A stretch of DNA of 64,000 nucleotides from Nonlabens sp. YIK11 (GCF_001413925.1 NZ_LBMJ01000001.1:124001-188000); one strand, 5' to 3'; positions 49,146 through 58,876 are shown, numbered from the stretch's first letter. Notes: generated by a model from the sequence alone, not told the origin. Program-made: numbers and translations.

Positions 49146-49180
49146 AAAACCGATTTGCTTCCCAGCAAATCGGTTTTTTT
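49146..49180. terminator. bidirectional terminator
   Basis: AAAACCGATTTGCT pairs with AGCAAATCGGTTTT around TCCC, with a T7 run on the plus strand and an A run on the other side. It separates the small lipoprotein gene from the convergent DUF58 gene. Confidence 0.92.
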
Positions 49181-50108
49181 ATTTGAAAAGTTGACGCTCC
49201 AATAAAAATGTAGTCAAAATCACATTGAAGTCTTTTTGAATGTCTACAGGCATATATTTGATCCTATACTGACCGCACTTGATTCTGAGCTGCTCAAAAT
49301 AAAGACCTACTGCTTCTTTATAGCTTTGTTTCACATTATCTGCATATACATTGATGTGATCTCCAGACTCAACATCAATAAAACGAGTAGGTCTGTTTTC
49401 AAAATCAAAATCAACTTCGGTATCGCTATCGTAGGTGTGGAATAACACCACGTCATGCTTATTGTATTTCAAGTGTCGCAACGCTTCAAAAAGCTCTTCT
49501 TCCTGCCTATCATTTTGAAACATATCCGTAAAAAGAATGATAAGGGATCTTCTTTTAATGTTTTCAGCAATCTCGTGTAGATAGTTATAGGTATCTGTGG
49601 ATTTTTGGGTGCCCTTTTCCACGCTTATGGAGTTAAGCTGATCCAACAACATAGCATGGTGGCGATCACTACCTTTTTCTGGTGCATAGTACTCATATGA
49701 ATTAGAATAAACACTCAAACCAACGGCGTCGCGTTGCTTCTTGAGCAGATTCATGATACTTGCTGCTGCAAGGGTTGCGTATCCTATTTTATTCAAACTT
49801 CCCAACTCCTGCTTCTTAACTTCAGGATAATGCATGGAAGCACTATTATCAACGATCAGGTGACACCTTAGATTGGTTTCCTCATCATATTTTTTAGTGT
49901 AGTATTTATCGGTCTTAGCATAAAGTTTCCAGTCGATGTGTCTGGTACTTTCACCTTGGTTATAAATCTTATGTTCAGCAAACTCTGCACTAAAGCCATG
50001 AAAAGGCGATTTATGCATACCGCTTATGTAACCTTCTACCACCTGACTGGCGAGCAAAGCGAGGTTTTTAAATCCAGATGTTTTATTCAGTTCTCTTTGA
50101 AGATCCAT
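49179..50108 (-). CDS. DUF58 domain-containing protein
   Basis: 309 residues. The DUF58 signature is in GESTRHIDWKLYAKTDKYYTKKYDEETN near residue 55. It is followed by a von Willebrand A-like fold with HLIVDNSASMHYPE (DxSxS metal site). Such proteins usually pair with a MoxR ATPase in Bacteroidota aerotolerance-type operons, but no MoxR gene is next to it here. Cytoplasmic, no membrane segment seen. Role is inferred from family only. Confidence 0.85.
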   Translation of the reverse strand: MDLQRELNKTSGFKNLALLASQVVEGYISGMHKSPFHGFSAEFAEHKIYNQGESTRHIDWKLYAKTDKYYTKKYDEETNLRCHLIVDNSASMHYPEVKKQELGSLNKIGYATLAAASIMNLLKKQRDAVGLSVYSNSYEYYAPEKGSDRHHAMLLDQLNSISVEKGTQKSTDTYNYLHEIAENIKRRSLIILFTDMFQNDRQEEELFEALRHLKYNKHDVVLFHTYDSDTEVDFDFENRPTRFIDVESGDHINVYADNVKQSYKEAVGLYFEQLRIKCGQYRIKYMPVDIQKDFNVILTTFLLERQLFK

Positions 50109-50139
50109 GTAGTGAATATAAGAAGCAGTTTTCGGTTTT

Positions 50140-50162
50140 CAGTATTCAGTATTCAGTATTCA
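50140..50162. repeat. 7-bp tandem repeat (CAGTATT x3)
   Basis: Three direct copies of CAGTATT, the first after TTTT, in the 163-base gap between the DUF58 and oxidoreductase genes. Short enough to vary by slippage. Confidence 0.8.
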
Positions 50163-50271
50163 AAATCAGGATCTTTTGATGTTTAGCTTTACGGTAGAAA
50201 AACTTCATAGGCCATGCAAATTCCTTTGTCGGTAGATATTGAAAACCTACATGGCTCTTATGTTTTTGCCA

Positions 50272-51264
50272 TTAGACTTTCACTACCATTTTACCTTTGT
50301 TTTTGCCATCAAAAAGATCGATAAATGCCTGAGGTATCTTTTCAAAACCATCGACGATAGTCTCTTCGTGCTTTAATTTTCCTTCTTGCAGCCAGCTTCC
50401 CAATTGCTGTATTCCTTCCTGAAAATCTTCTTCAAAATTGCGCACGATAAAACCTTGCATCTTGATACTCTTCTTCACTATGGTGGTTTCCAATCGCGGT
50501 CCTGTGGGCTGCTCCGTTTCATTGTATAACGAGATGGCTCCGCAATTCACGACTCTACCAAATCGGTTGATGTTATTCATGGCGGCATCCAGCGTATAGC
50601 TACCTACGTTGTCAAAATAGACATCAATACCATTAGGAGCGGCCTTTTTGATGGCAACTGTCATATCATCAGTTTTGGAATAATTGATGGCTGCGTCAAA
50701 TCCGTATTCGTCGGTAAGCATGGTGACCTTTTCATCAGTTCCTGCAATTCCTACAACGGTGCATCCCATTATTTTTCCTATTTGTCCAACTACGGTACCT
50801 ACCGCACCGGCAGCACCAGAAACAAGTAGAGTTTCACCTTCCTTAAGCTCTCCTATTCTTTTGAGGCCAAAGTATGCGGTCAAACCCGTCAAACCTAAAA
50901 CACCCAGGTAAGCACTTAACGATGCGTTGTCTTTATCGACCTTACGCAATCCTTTGCCTGTATTGGTTTGGAATTTTTTCCATTGTAGCATTCCCGTTAG
51001 AAAATCACCTTTTTTGAATTTCTCGTTTTTGCTTTCCACAACCTCAGCTACCACGGCAGATTCCACTGGCTCGTTCAACTTGAAGGGCTCTATATAGGAC
51101 TTCTCATCGCGCATGCGTCCTCTTAAATAAGGATCTACCGACACATATTTTGTCTCCAGCAATACCTCACCATCCTGTGGGACAGGCTTTTCAGATTCTG
51201 TGAATTCAAAATCAGATGTTTGTGGTTTTCCCTTTGGTCTATTTTTTAAAAGTATTGTTTTCAT
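50272..51264 (-). CDS. NADP-dependent medium-chain oxidoreductase (zinc-less, prostaglandin reductase/CurA-like)
   Basis: 330 residues. N-terminal block KTKYVSVDPYLRGRM is typical of the leukotriene/prostaglandin reductase and alkenal-reductase branch. The Rossmann motif is LVSGAAGAVGTVVGQIGK near residue 150, and DVYFDNVGSYTLDAAMNNI is a further family block. The zinc-binding Cys of alcohol dehydrogenases is absent. It probably reduces alpha,beta-unsaturated carbonyls. Single gene. Confidence 0.87.
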   Translation of the reverse strand: MKTILLKNRPKGKPQTSDFEFTESEKPVPQDGEVLLETKYVSVDPYLRGRMRDEKSYIEPFKLNEPVESAVVAEVVESKNEKFKKGDFLTGMLQWKKFQTNTGKGLRKVDKDNASLSAYLGVLGLTGLTAYFGLKRIGELKEGETLLVSGAAGAVGTVVGQIGKIMGCTVVGIAGTDEKVTMLTDEYGFDAAINYSKTDDMTVAIKKAAPNGIDVYFDNVGSYTLDAAMNNINRFGRVVNCGAISLYNETEQPTGPRLETTIVKKSIKMQGFIVRNFEEDFQEGIQQLGSWLQEGKLKHEETIVDGFEKIPQAFIDLFDGKNKGKMVVKV

Positions 51265-51567
51265 CGTCTTCGCTTTTTTATGAAGTTAAGACTTACCCTA
51301 TTCGCCATTCTTAGAACGGTCTTAAACTTGTCACGACGTACGTTAAAAATGATGTTTAGATGGACGATGCTTGATGATAGTTCGCTTTCGCGAAAGCGAT
51401 GCAAATTAAAAGCTGCTCAATTACATTAAGATATTCGGCTTTGATATAGAACTTGAGTGAAATTAGAATGAAAAAAACGTCGAAAAGTAAATGCGCGTTG
51501 CCCTTGTTTTTAACTCCAGATTAACGCAGGAATGTATTACGTTTGATGGATAATAAGAAGGCTTAAA
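51265..51567. other. intergenic region with palindrome copy and -7 box
   Basis: Holds a palindrome copy (core 51384-51397, flanked TTC/GAT) and a TACGTTTG at 51538-51545, an exact TAnnTTTG match 22 bases before the ATG of the next gene. No TTTG at the -33 distance. No gene longer than about 18 codons. Confidence 0.5.
51380..51399. repeat. palindrome copy at 51384-51397
   Basis: Exact core between the divergently oriented oxidoreductase gene and the unknown secreted protein gene. Confidence 0.95.
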
Positions 51568-51927
51568 ATGATAGGGCTTAGAGTACTTATCCTGATGATG
51601 TTGTTAGGCAGCAATGCGCTGGCGCTGGCATCTACAGTCACGGTCAGTCCTATTATTGTCGCTAGCGAGCAAGGCACTGGAGAGAGTTTAAGCGATAGCA
51701 ACCACTATCAGCATCTGCTAGGTGACATTGAAAAAAGCTTGGAAAGCAGTACGCTTTCTACCTTTTTAAGATCGTTCCCTAATCCTATATTTTTAGAACC
51801 TACTGATGGCAAATCTAGCTTAGGTCTAGACTGCGCCATACAAGGCTGCTATCTTATCTATGCAAGCCGTATAGAATTGAGGCTTGACAGTCATCGCATA
51901 GGTTTCCCTTTTCATCTTTTTCCCTGA
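51568..51927 (+). CDS. hypothetical secreted protein (119 aa)
   Basis: A hydrophobic N-terminus (GLRVLILMMLLGSNALALAS) looks like a signal peptide cleaved near residue 22. The rest has two close cysteines (LDCAIQGCYLIY) and ends GFPFHLFP. No family is recognised. An exact -7 box 22 bases upstream supports expression with a very short leader. The alternative is a chance open frame; I favour a real small secreted protein at moderate confidence. Confidence 0.5.
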   Translation: MIGLRVLILMMLLGSNALALASTVTVSPIIVASEQGTGESLSDSNHYQHLLGDIEKSLESSTLSTFLRSFPNPIFLEPTDGKSSLGLDCAIQGCYLIYASRIELRLDSHRIGFPFHLFP

Positions 51928-52046
51928 TCTAGGACCTACTAGCTTTATCCTTTGGAAGGTTAAAACTTTCCTAGATTCTCTATGCCGTACTTCGAGCATG
52001 TAAGAGAGTCATTTTCAAAAAATATAAATATTTAAATTATCATCAA

Positions 52047-52553
52047 ATGGATCATTCATTCATTATCGTGAGCCTTATCGTTGTAGGCTTAGTTGCTATT
52101 CCCTATTACCTATTTATCAGCGCAGGAACTAGCGAGACCAAAAAAATAGCATTGAAAATCAAAAAGGTGGTTTTGGAAAACAATCTGCAAATCTCTCAAG
52201 ACGAGCGCTGGAACCATAAATACATTGGTATCGATACACAGCAAAAGGTCCTGGTATTTCTAAAGGCTGCAACTGCTGAAAACGCTGTATCTCAAGATAC
52301 GGTTCAGATATTAAACTTGGCTCATGTCAAAAACTGTCTAGTGATTGAACATAGAAAAGGGAATAAAGCCAATGCAGTTTTGGAAAGGTTGGACCTTCAA
52401 ATCCATCTTATTAATGGAACCTCTCAATTATTGAATTTCTACAATCTAGACGACAATGATGCAGAGGATTATGAAGTGCAACGCGCAGAAAAGTGGAAAA
52501 CGATCATCACCACTCAATTGCGTGCTGGTGCTAGTGTGAAAAGAGCGGCCTAA
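52047..52553 (+). CDS. hypothetical membrane-anchored protein (168 aa)
   Basis: One N-terminal membrane helix (FIIVSLIVVGLVAIPYYLFI, residues 5-24) followed by a charged region that includes KKIALKIKKVVLENNLQISQDERWNHKYIGID and a C-terminal basic tail. The composition suggests a small cytoplasmic domain that may resemble a PH- or SH3-like fold, but I do not recognise a family. It starts 119 bases after the preceding gene. Confidence 0.7.
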   Translation: MDHSFIIVSLIVVGLVAIPYYLFISAGTSETKKIALKIKKVVLENNLQISQDERWNHKYIGIDTQQKVLVFLKAATAENAVSQDTVQILNLAHVKNCLVIEHRKGNKANAVLERLDLQIHLINGTSQLLNFYNLDDNDAEDYEVQRAEKWKTIITTQLRAGASVKRAA

Positions 52554-52622
52554 CTGCTCTATTCTGTGGTTGGATGTCTACAACCGGATATGCTCCATAA
52601 CTTGATGAAAAACAAGATTTTA

Positions 52623-52660
52623 TTTCGCTTTCCTGTCTGCCGACAGGCAGGCGAGTAAGA
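52623..52660. repeat. second nested composite palindrome
   Basis: TTTCGCTTTC (52623-52632) is the left half of the common palindrome. It is followed by CTGTC-TGCC-GACAG and AGGCAGG (about 52633-52651), then a degraded right half GCGAGTAAG. The inner element resembles the one at 19268-19287. Confidence 0.75.
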
Positions 52661-52684
52661 GAGTATCCTAAACGACATGGCATA

Positions 52685-52720
52685 AAAAAGCCCGTTTTGA
52701 AAAATCAAAACGGGTTTTTT
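52685..52720. terminator. bidirectional terminator between 52553 and trxA
   Basis: GCCCGTTTTGA pairs with TCAAAACGGGT around AAAA, with A and T runs on the two sides. Confidence 0.92.
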
Positions 52721-52738
52721 ATTGTTATGCAGAAACTT

Positions 52739-53056
52739 CTACAAAAGCGCGTCCAATGCGTCTGTGTAGGCATTCTTAGGAGCAACTCCTACTTGACGAC
52801 CTACCACTTCTCCATTTTGGAATACCAAAACTGTTGGTATGTTACGTACACCATATTTTGCTGCAAACTCTTGATTTGCATCAACATCTAGTTTACCCAC
52901 AACGGCTTTGTCTGTATATTCAGTAGAAACTTCATCAATGATAGGACCTACCATACGACATGGTCCACACCATGCTGCCCAAAAGTCAACCAAAACAGGT
53001 TTGTCACTTTTAAGGACTGTTTCTTCAAAATTTGCATCTGTTATCTCTAATGCCAT
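52739..53056 (-). CDS. trxA: thioredoxin
   Basis: 105 residues with the active site FWAAWCGPCRMVGP (Cys30-Cys33) and the conserved cis-Pro in NIPTVLVFQNG. General cytoplasmic disulfide reductant; it can also serve ribonucleotide reductase, encoded nearby at 59402. It follows dnaE by 100 bases on the same strand. Confidence 0.96.
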   Translation of the reverse strand: MALEITDANFEETVLKSDKPVLVDFWAAWCGPCRMVGPIIDEVSTEYTDKAVVGKLDVDANQEFAAKYGVRNIPTVLVFQNGEVVGRQVGVAPKNAYTDALDALL

Positions 53057-53155
53057 GATTTCTATATTATTAATTATTTACAAATTTAGGCAAAACTCGC
53101 GCCAGTTTTCTTAAACCTATATTAGAGTTACTTATATAAGTATGTTATTATGTGA

Positions 53156-56100
53156 TTATCCTTTGACACCATAACTTATCTCTGCCTCGTCCAGCATGGA
53201 AAGTAGCTCTGCATTGACATTTACCTTGTGCAACCTACTGGACATATCCAGTGATATTTTTTCCTCATGATCCTTGAGATTAAAGTGCAACTTGTGATCG
53301 CCTTTATGTTTTTCCAATACTTCCTTGAGCAGTTCCACACGTTTTTCCATAAGCTCTGTCACGTGAAATTCTATAATCAAGGATTTTGCACTGGTAGCCA
53401 TGACATCCTGCAATTGTTGCATATGGGTGAACTGGATTCTAGGATCTCGCGGTTTACCCGTGTTCTTATCCATCCAGCCTTGCTGGATCTTGATTTTAGC
53501 ATACAAGAACGTATTGGGAACCAGAAAGTGTCTGAACTTTAAGTATTCTTCACCAAATAATCTAAACTCATAGCTATCGTTGTAATCCTCCAAAACAAAA
53601 CTACCGAATGGCTTGTTTGCTTTACTTACCAAATGACGGCATTCTGAAATTACACCACAAAAACTCAATTCTTTATTGACCAGTGATTCAAGATCAGTAA
53701 GTACCGATAGATTAGAATTACAGAAGAAATCGATTTCCTTTTTATAATCATCCAATGGATGACCAGAAATATAAATCCCGACGACTTCCTTTTCTCTTTT
53801 TAATTTCTCCATGGTTCCCCAATCTTCACAGACCGGCAATTGAGGCTCTGGTATTTGCACGTCGCTGGATTCTCCGAAAAGACTTACCTGCGCACTATTC
53901 TCATTTTCCTGGAATTTCTGAGCATATTTTACCACCTGCTCTAGGAACATTTGACCATTGTCTGCTTCATGAAAATATTGCGCTCTATTATCGCCGCCCA
54001 ATCCATCAAAACCACCGCTTAAGGCTAGAGCTTCAAAAGATTTTTTATTGGCAGCCCTTAGATCGATACGTTTTGCCATATCAAATATGCTGATATAGGG
54101 CTTTTCTGACCTGTTCTCAATAATGGTCATCACGGCATTATATCCCAAACCTTTAACGGCACCCATTCCAAAACGTATGGCTCCTTTAGGGTTTACCGTA
54201 AATTTATAATTGGATTCATTCACATCTGGTCCCAATACTTCCAGTCCCATGCGACGGCATTCATCCATAAATTTAGTGACGTCCTTGATCTGGTTCATGT
54301 TGTTGGACAACGTTGCCGCCATAAACTCTGCTGGATAATTAGCTTTTAAGTAGGCGGTTTGGTAAGCAATCCAAGCATAACAGGTCGAGTGCGATTTATT
54401 AAAGGCATAAGATGCAAATGCTTCCCAGTCTTTCCATACCTTTTCCAGGATGGTTCTATCATGACCATTGCTTTCTCCAGCATCCAGAAACTGAGGTTTC
54501 ATTTTTTGCAGAGTTGCCATTTGCTTTTTACCCATGGCCTTTCTCAAAACGTCGGCATCACCTTTGGAGAAGTTAGCCAGTTTTTGAGAAAGTAGCATCA
54601 CCTGCTCTTGATACACGGTAATACCATAAGTTTCCTTGAGGTATTCTTCCATCGCATCTAAATCATAGCTTATTTCTTTACGGCCATGTTTGCGGTCAAT
54701 AAATTCTGGAATGTATTCTAATGGACCTGGACGGTACAATGCGTTCATGGCAATAAGGTCGGCAAACTGGGTAGGTTTGAGTTCACGCATGTATTTTTGC
54801 ATCCCAACACTTTCATATTGAAATATTGCGGTGGTTTCACCACGCTGGAACAGCTCATAGGTTTTATCATCATCCAGAGGTATAGATTCTATATCCAACG
54901 AGATTCCATGTCGCTCCTTGATGATGGCTACCGTATCCTTGATTTGACTTAAGGTTTTCAAGCCCAGAAAGTCCATTTTCAACAAACCGGCGCTTTCCAC
55001 GACTTCATTGTCAAACTGGGTCACATAAAGATCTGAATTCTTTGCTGTTGCAACAGGAACAAAATTGGTCAAATCGTCTGGTGTGATGATCACACCACAA
55101 GCGTGTACTCCTGTGTTCCTTACAGATCCTTCCAGGATTCTAGCTTGCTTCAACATCTCGCCTACTGGATCATCACCTTCGGCCAGCTCGCGCAATTCCC
55201 TTACCATATCTGCATCATCACCTCTAAATTTCCCGCTGATCTCATTGTCCTCGAGTGCAAATATCTTCTTGAGTTTTGCAAAATCCGGAATCAATTTAGC
55301 CACGCGATCGGCATCCTGAAGTGGTAAATCCAGCGCTCTGGCGCAATCCCTTATAGATGACTTTGCCGCCATGGTTCCATAAGTGATGATCTGTGCTACT
55401 TGTGAGGCACCATATTTCTCGATGACATAATCCATGACTTTATACCTATTCTCATCATCAAAGTCAATATCAATATCTGGCATGGATACACGATCCGGAT
55501 TTAGGAACCTCTCAAAAAGTAGATCGTAGTGGATAGGATCCACATTAGTAATCTTCAAACAATAGGCTACCGCACTACCAGCAGCAGATCCACGACCTGG
55601 TCCAACGGCCACATCCATCTCACGGGCGGCTTTGATAAAGTCCCATGTGATCAGGAAATAACCTGGATAACCGGTATTTTTAATGACCTCAAGCTCAAAA
55701 TCCAGTCGCTCACGTATCTCATCACTAAAATCTTCTCCATAACGCAGCTTAGCACCTTCATAGGTCAAGTGCCTTAAATAGGCGTTTTCACCATTTTTGG
55801 TTTTGTTGATCGCATCATCTGGATCAACAAATTCTTCAGGAATTTGGAAGGCCGGCAATAATACGTCACGGGCAAGTTCATAAGCTTCTACCTTATCAAT
55901 TACTTCCTGAACGTTTAAGATCGCATCTGGTAAATCCTTGAAAAGCTGCTTCATTTCATCGCTGGATTTGAAGTAGTACTCTTGGTTGGGCAATCCATAA
56001 CGGTAACCGCGACCGCGACCTATAGGCGTTGCCTGCTTTTCATTATCCTTGACACACAATAAAATATCATGCGCATTAGCATCTGCCTTATCGATGTAAT

Positions 56101-57508
56101 AGGTATTGTTGGTAGCAACAATTTTTACCTCGTGTTTTGAAGCCAGCTCAAGCAAGACCTGGTTACAGCGTTGCTCATCTTCTTGATCGTGGCGCATGAT
56201 TTCAATATAGAGATCTTCACCAAAATGTTCCTTCCACCACAGCAATGCCTCTTCGGCCTGCTTTTCTCCTACATTAAGAATTTTGGATGGTACTTCTCCA
56301 TATAGGTTACCCGTCAGGACGATAAGATCATCTTTATACTGTTCCACCAATTTTTTATCAATACGTGGCACGTAGTAAAATCCTTCTGTATAGGCCTTAC
56401 TCGCCATTTTGGCGAGATTGTGATACCCGTTTTTATTTTTGGCAAGCATGACGATCTGGTAGCCGTTGTCCTTGACCGACTTATCGTTCATGTCCTCACA
56501 CACCTGAAACTCACAACCTATAATAGGCTTGATGGGTTTAAGGTGTGTATCTGCATCACCAGCAAGACTGGCATTATGGGCCTTAACCGCACGTACAAAA
56601 TGAAAGGCGCCCATCATGTTTGCATGGTCTGTCATGGCCACGGCAGGCATATCGTTTGCCGCCGCTGCCTGTACCAGATCCTGAACACTTGCCGTAGATT
56701 GTAGGATAGAAAACTGACTGTGGTTGTGCAAATGAGCAAAAGGCGCACTGCTCAATTCATCCAGATTCTCCTTGATCTCTGCTTTTGAGATTTCCGGCTC
56801 ATCGTTGGAAACCAGTCTAGCCGATGCCTCTTTAAGGTTGGTATGCGGGATACCTGCAGGTTGGATGGTGGTTGGGTTGCTTTCGCGAAAGCGAACCAAA
56901 TAATCTGCATCCTGCTTTAATTGTGCCACCGTGTATTGCTGCAGTCTTACCAGTTCAAAGAAACAGCGAGTAGTGGCCTCCACGTCTGCCGTGGCGTTGT
57001 GTGCCTCGCCAAAAGGTTCTTTAAAAAGAAACTCGTGAAGCTCTGTCAACGTGGGCAGCTTGAACTTACCGCCGCGTCCACCAGGAATCTGGCAAAGCTG
57101 CGCGGTATGCTCTGTACAGGTGTCCAGCACCGGGATTTCCTGCAGGTTGTTCTCCATTTGCGCACGGATGAACTCTGCACCGGTCACGTTAAGGTCAAAC
57201 TGTAGATTTTGTCCCACGACAAAGTTGGTCATCGCCAGCGCATCGTTGAATTTCTCGAGCACTTCCAGCAATGGTTTTCCTTCCTTTTGCGCTAGCGCGG
57301 TAGAGATACCGTGGATGCGCTCTGAATCGTAGGGAATATCATAACCATCGGGCTGGATCAGATAATCCTGATGGTCCACCATGTTGCCCATATCGTCATG
57401 CAACTGCCAGGCGATTTGCACCACTCGTGGCCAGTTGTCAACATCTGTATAAGGTGCATCCCAACGTTTAGGTAATCCAGTGGTTTCAGTATCAAATATT
57501 AAGTACAT
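53156..57508 (-). CDS. dnaE: DNA polymerase III alpha subunit with N-terminal exonuclease domain
   Basis: 1450 residues. Residues 1-200 form a DnaQ-like DEDDh exonuclease: DTETTGLP (D6, E8), VVGQNLQFDLN and HNATADVEATTR. Residues from about 265 are a PHP domain (FAHLHNHSQFSILQSTASV, MTDHANMMGAFHFVRA), followed by the polymerase core with VGPGRGSAAGSAVAY and PDIDIDFDDENRYKVMDYV. The tail has an OB-like domain near 1200-1330. A palindrome copy (56879) falls in the linker between exonuclease and PHP domains and encodes VRFRESN. The exonuclease fusion is common in this phylum's replicative polymerase. It is a stand-alone replication gene. Confidence 0.93.
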   Translation of the reverse strand: MYLIFDTETTGLPKRWDAPYTDVDNWPRVVQIAWQLHDDMGNMVDHQDYLIQPDGYDIPYDSERIHGISTALAQKEGKPLLEVLEKFNDALAMTNFVVGQNLQFDLNVTGAEFIRAQMENNLQEIPVLDTCTEHTAQLCQIPGGRGGKFKLPTLTELHEFLFKEPFGEAHNATADVEATTRCFFELVRLQQYTVAQLKQDADYLVRFRESNPTTIQPAGIPHTNLKEASARLVSNDEPEISKAEIKENLDELSSAPFAHLHNHSQFSILQSTASVQDLVQAAAANDMPAVAMTDHANMMGAFHFVRAVKAHNASLAGDADTHLKPIKPIIGCEFQVCEDMNDKSVKDNGYQIVMLAKNKNGYHNLAKMASKAYTEGFYYVPRIDKKLVEQYKDDLIVLTGNLYGEVPSKILNVGEKQAEEALLWWKEHFGEDLYIEIMRHDQEDEQRCNQVLLELASKHEVKIVATNNTYYIDKADANAHDILLCVKDNEKQATPIGRGRGYRYGLPNQEYYFKSSDEMKQLFKDLPDAILNVQEVIDKVEAYELARDVLLPAFQIPEEFVDPDDAINKTKNGENAYLRHLTYEGAKLRYGEDFSDEIRERLDFELEVIKNTGYPGYFLITWDFIKAAREMDVAVGPGRGSAAGSAVAYCLKITNVDPIHYDLLFERFLNPDRVSMPDIDIDFDDENRYKVMDYVIEKYGASQVAQIITYGTMAAKSSIRDCARALDLPLQDADRVAKLIPDFAKLKKIFALEDNEISGKFRGDDADMVRELRELAEGDDPVGEMLKQARILEGSVRNTGVHACGVIITPDDLTNFVPVATAKNSDLYVTQFDNEVVESAGLLKMDFLGLKTLSQIKDTVAIIKERHGISLDIESIPLDDDKTYELFQRGETTAIFQYESVGMQKYMRELKPTQFADLIAMNALYRPGPLEYIPEFIDRKHGRKEISYDLDAMEEYLKETYGITVYQEQVMLLSQKLANFSKGDADVLRKAMGKKQMATLQKMKPQFLDAGESNGHDRTILEKVWKDWEAFASYAFNKSHSTCYAWIAYQTAYLKANYPAEFMAATLSNNMNQIKDVTKFMDECRRMGLEVLGPDVNESNYKFTVNPKGAIRFGMGAVKGLGYNAVMTIIENRSEKPYISIFDMAKRIDLRAANKKSFEALALSGGFDGLGGDNRAQYFHEADNGQMFLEQVVKYAQKFQENENSAQVSLFGESSDVQIPEPQLPVCEDWGTMEKLKREKEVVGIYISGHPLDDYKKEIDFFCNSNLSVLTDLESLVNKELSFCGVISECRHLVSKANKPFGSFVLEDYNDSYEFRLFGEEYLKFRHFLVPNTFLYAKIKIQQGWMDKNTGKPRDPRIQFTHMQQLQDVMATSAKSLIIEFHVTELMEKRVELLKEVLEKHKGDHKLHFNLKDHEEKISLDMSSRLHKVNVNAELLSMLDEAEISYGVKG

Positions 57509-57662
57509 AGGGCTGTGTGGCGTTTGAACAGTGATTTACAAATAACTGATTATCTGTATTTTGAATTATCGAAATTGAAAAATTCGGGAAGTTTAAATAT
57601 AGTTCAAATGCTTGTTTCTAACCAGATCACTTATCCACAAGTATGCTTGATTTATACACAAT

Positions 57663-57692
57663 AAAAAATCCCATCTCGCTATTGAGATGGGA
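57663..57692 (-). terminator. terminator after the first DUF2383 gene
   Basis: ATCCCATCTC pairs with GAGATGGGAT; on the minus strand it is followed by six T residues. It separates this gene from dnaE, which begins about 150 bases further on. Confidence 0.88.
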
Positions 57693-57722
57693 TCTAAATT
57701 TGTAGAGTAGTTCACTTAAATT

Positions 57723-58169
57723 CTAGTGAGCTGCTTCCAACATATTGATCGTTTTCAAGGTTTCTTGAATACGGTTTCTATGATTGGTCAATATATTTTT
57801 TGTGGAAATTGGTAAGGTCGTATTGTTGATAATCTCATTATACTCTTCAACCGCTTTTTTCTCGCCTCGTATAGCCTCTTCTAAAATGGCCTCTTCATTA
57901 TCGTTAGAAAATGTGGATTTAATATTCATCCATGTGCGGTGTAGATCGCCTTTTACACTGGTCCCTTTATCAGGTTCCTGCCCCCATGTTTTCATTTCGG
58001 CTTTTAATTGATGTCCAAAATCATAACGTTCCTTCTGTTGTGTATCAAAAAAGCTTTTCAATCTGGAATCTTCTATTTTGTCCTTTGCCAGCTTATAACC
58101 AGCTTCGGCATCATAGTTTTTTTCCAATAACTCGTTTAACTTATTTCCTATTTTGTCTGTGTAATTCAT
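57723..58169 (-). CDS. PA2169/DUF2383 family four-helix protein (copy 1)
   Basis: 148 residues, all helical, with the family pattern KNYDAEAGYKLAKDKIEDSRLKSFF, ERYDFGHQLKAEMKTWGQEPDKGTSVKGDLHR, and EEAIRGEKKAVEEYNEIIN, resembling a ferritin-like bundle. It is a close paralogue of the product encoded at 58430-58876, of the same length and with near-identical block order. Such proteins are often stress-induced; the function is not established. Confidence 0.88.
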   Translation of the reverse strand: MNYTDKIGNKLNELLEKNYDAEAGYKLAKDKIEDSRLKSFFDTQQKERYDFGHQLKAEMKTWGQEPDKGTSVKGDLHRTWMNIKSTFSNDNEEAILEEAIRGEKKAVEEYNEIINNTTLPISTKNILTNHRNRIQETLKTINMLEAAH

Positions 58170-58343
58170 AATATTAGTTTGTATGGTTTGTAATTCGTTA
58201 TACCTTAATATAACAACATAAGATCTTTAAAACACCCTGATTACCAATACTTTAATTTAATCTTACCATCAGCTTAACGTTAGAAGGCCTAATTACCTGA
58301 CTTTGTTAATTTAATTAACGAGCACGCTGCCGGTGTCATTTTG

Positions 58344-58393
58344 AAAAAAAAAATCCCAAGAGTAATTGGTCAAAACCAACACCTCTTAGGATT
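58344..58393 (-). terminator. terminator after the second DUF2383 gene
   Basis: AAATCC(C)AAGAG pairs with CTCTTAGGATTT around an inner hairpin (TTGGT/ACCAA); the minus strand ends in a run of about ten T residues. Confidence 0.82.
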
Positions 58394-58429
58394 TGATTAG
58401 CGCGTCTTTAAAAGACAACGCATAATTTG

Positions 58430-58876
58430 TTACCAAGTTTTCTCTAAGGACTTGACATTAGTCAAGGCACTCTGGATATTATCTCTGTGTTTTGTCAACA
58501 CACTTTTAGTAGATGGTGGCAATGTGCTGTCATTGATGATTTCATTGTACTCCTCAACGGCAGCCTTCTCTCCACGTATAGCTTCTTCAAGAATACTGTC
58601 TGCACTGTTTGCAGAGAATGTGGATTTAATATTCATCCATGCACGGTGCGCATCACCTGCTAGACTGGTTCCTTTATCAGGTTCCTGTCCAAAGCTCTTC
58701 AACTCGGCTTTCAATTCATGACCAAAGTTGTAACGCTCCTGTGCCTGCTTACCAAAGAAATCTTTCAACTGCGTGTTATCCACTTGCTCCTTTGCGGTTT
58801 TGTAACCAGCTTCTGCATCATAGTTCTTTTCCAATAATGCGTTTAATTTTTTTCCTACTTCATCTGTATAGCTCAT
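58430..58876 (-). CDS. PA2169/DUF2383 family four-helix protein (copy 2)
   Basis: 148 residues, paralogue of the preceding protein (both have KNYDAEAGYK, EEAIRGEKxAVEEYNEIIN and WMNIKSTFS). The two genes are tandem in the same orientation, each with its own terminator, so they are probably transcribed separately after a tandem duplication that has since diverged clearly. Confidence 0.88.
   Translation of the reverse strand: MSYTDEVGKKLNALLEKNYDAEAGYKTAKEQVDNTQLKDFFGKQAQERYNFGHELKAELKSFGQEPDKGTSLAGDAHRAWMNIKSTFSANSADSILEEAIRGEKAAVEEYNEIINDSTLPPSTKSVLTKHRDNIQSALTNVKSLEKTW

Noticed and set aside
51468..51524. 18-codon frame before the gene at 51568
   Set aside because: Short and without any support; probably chance.
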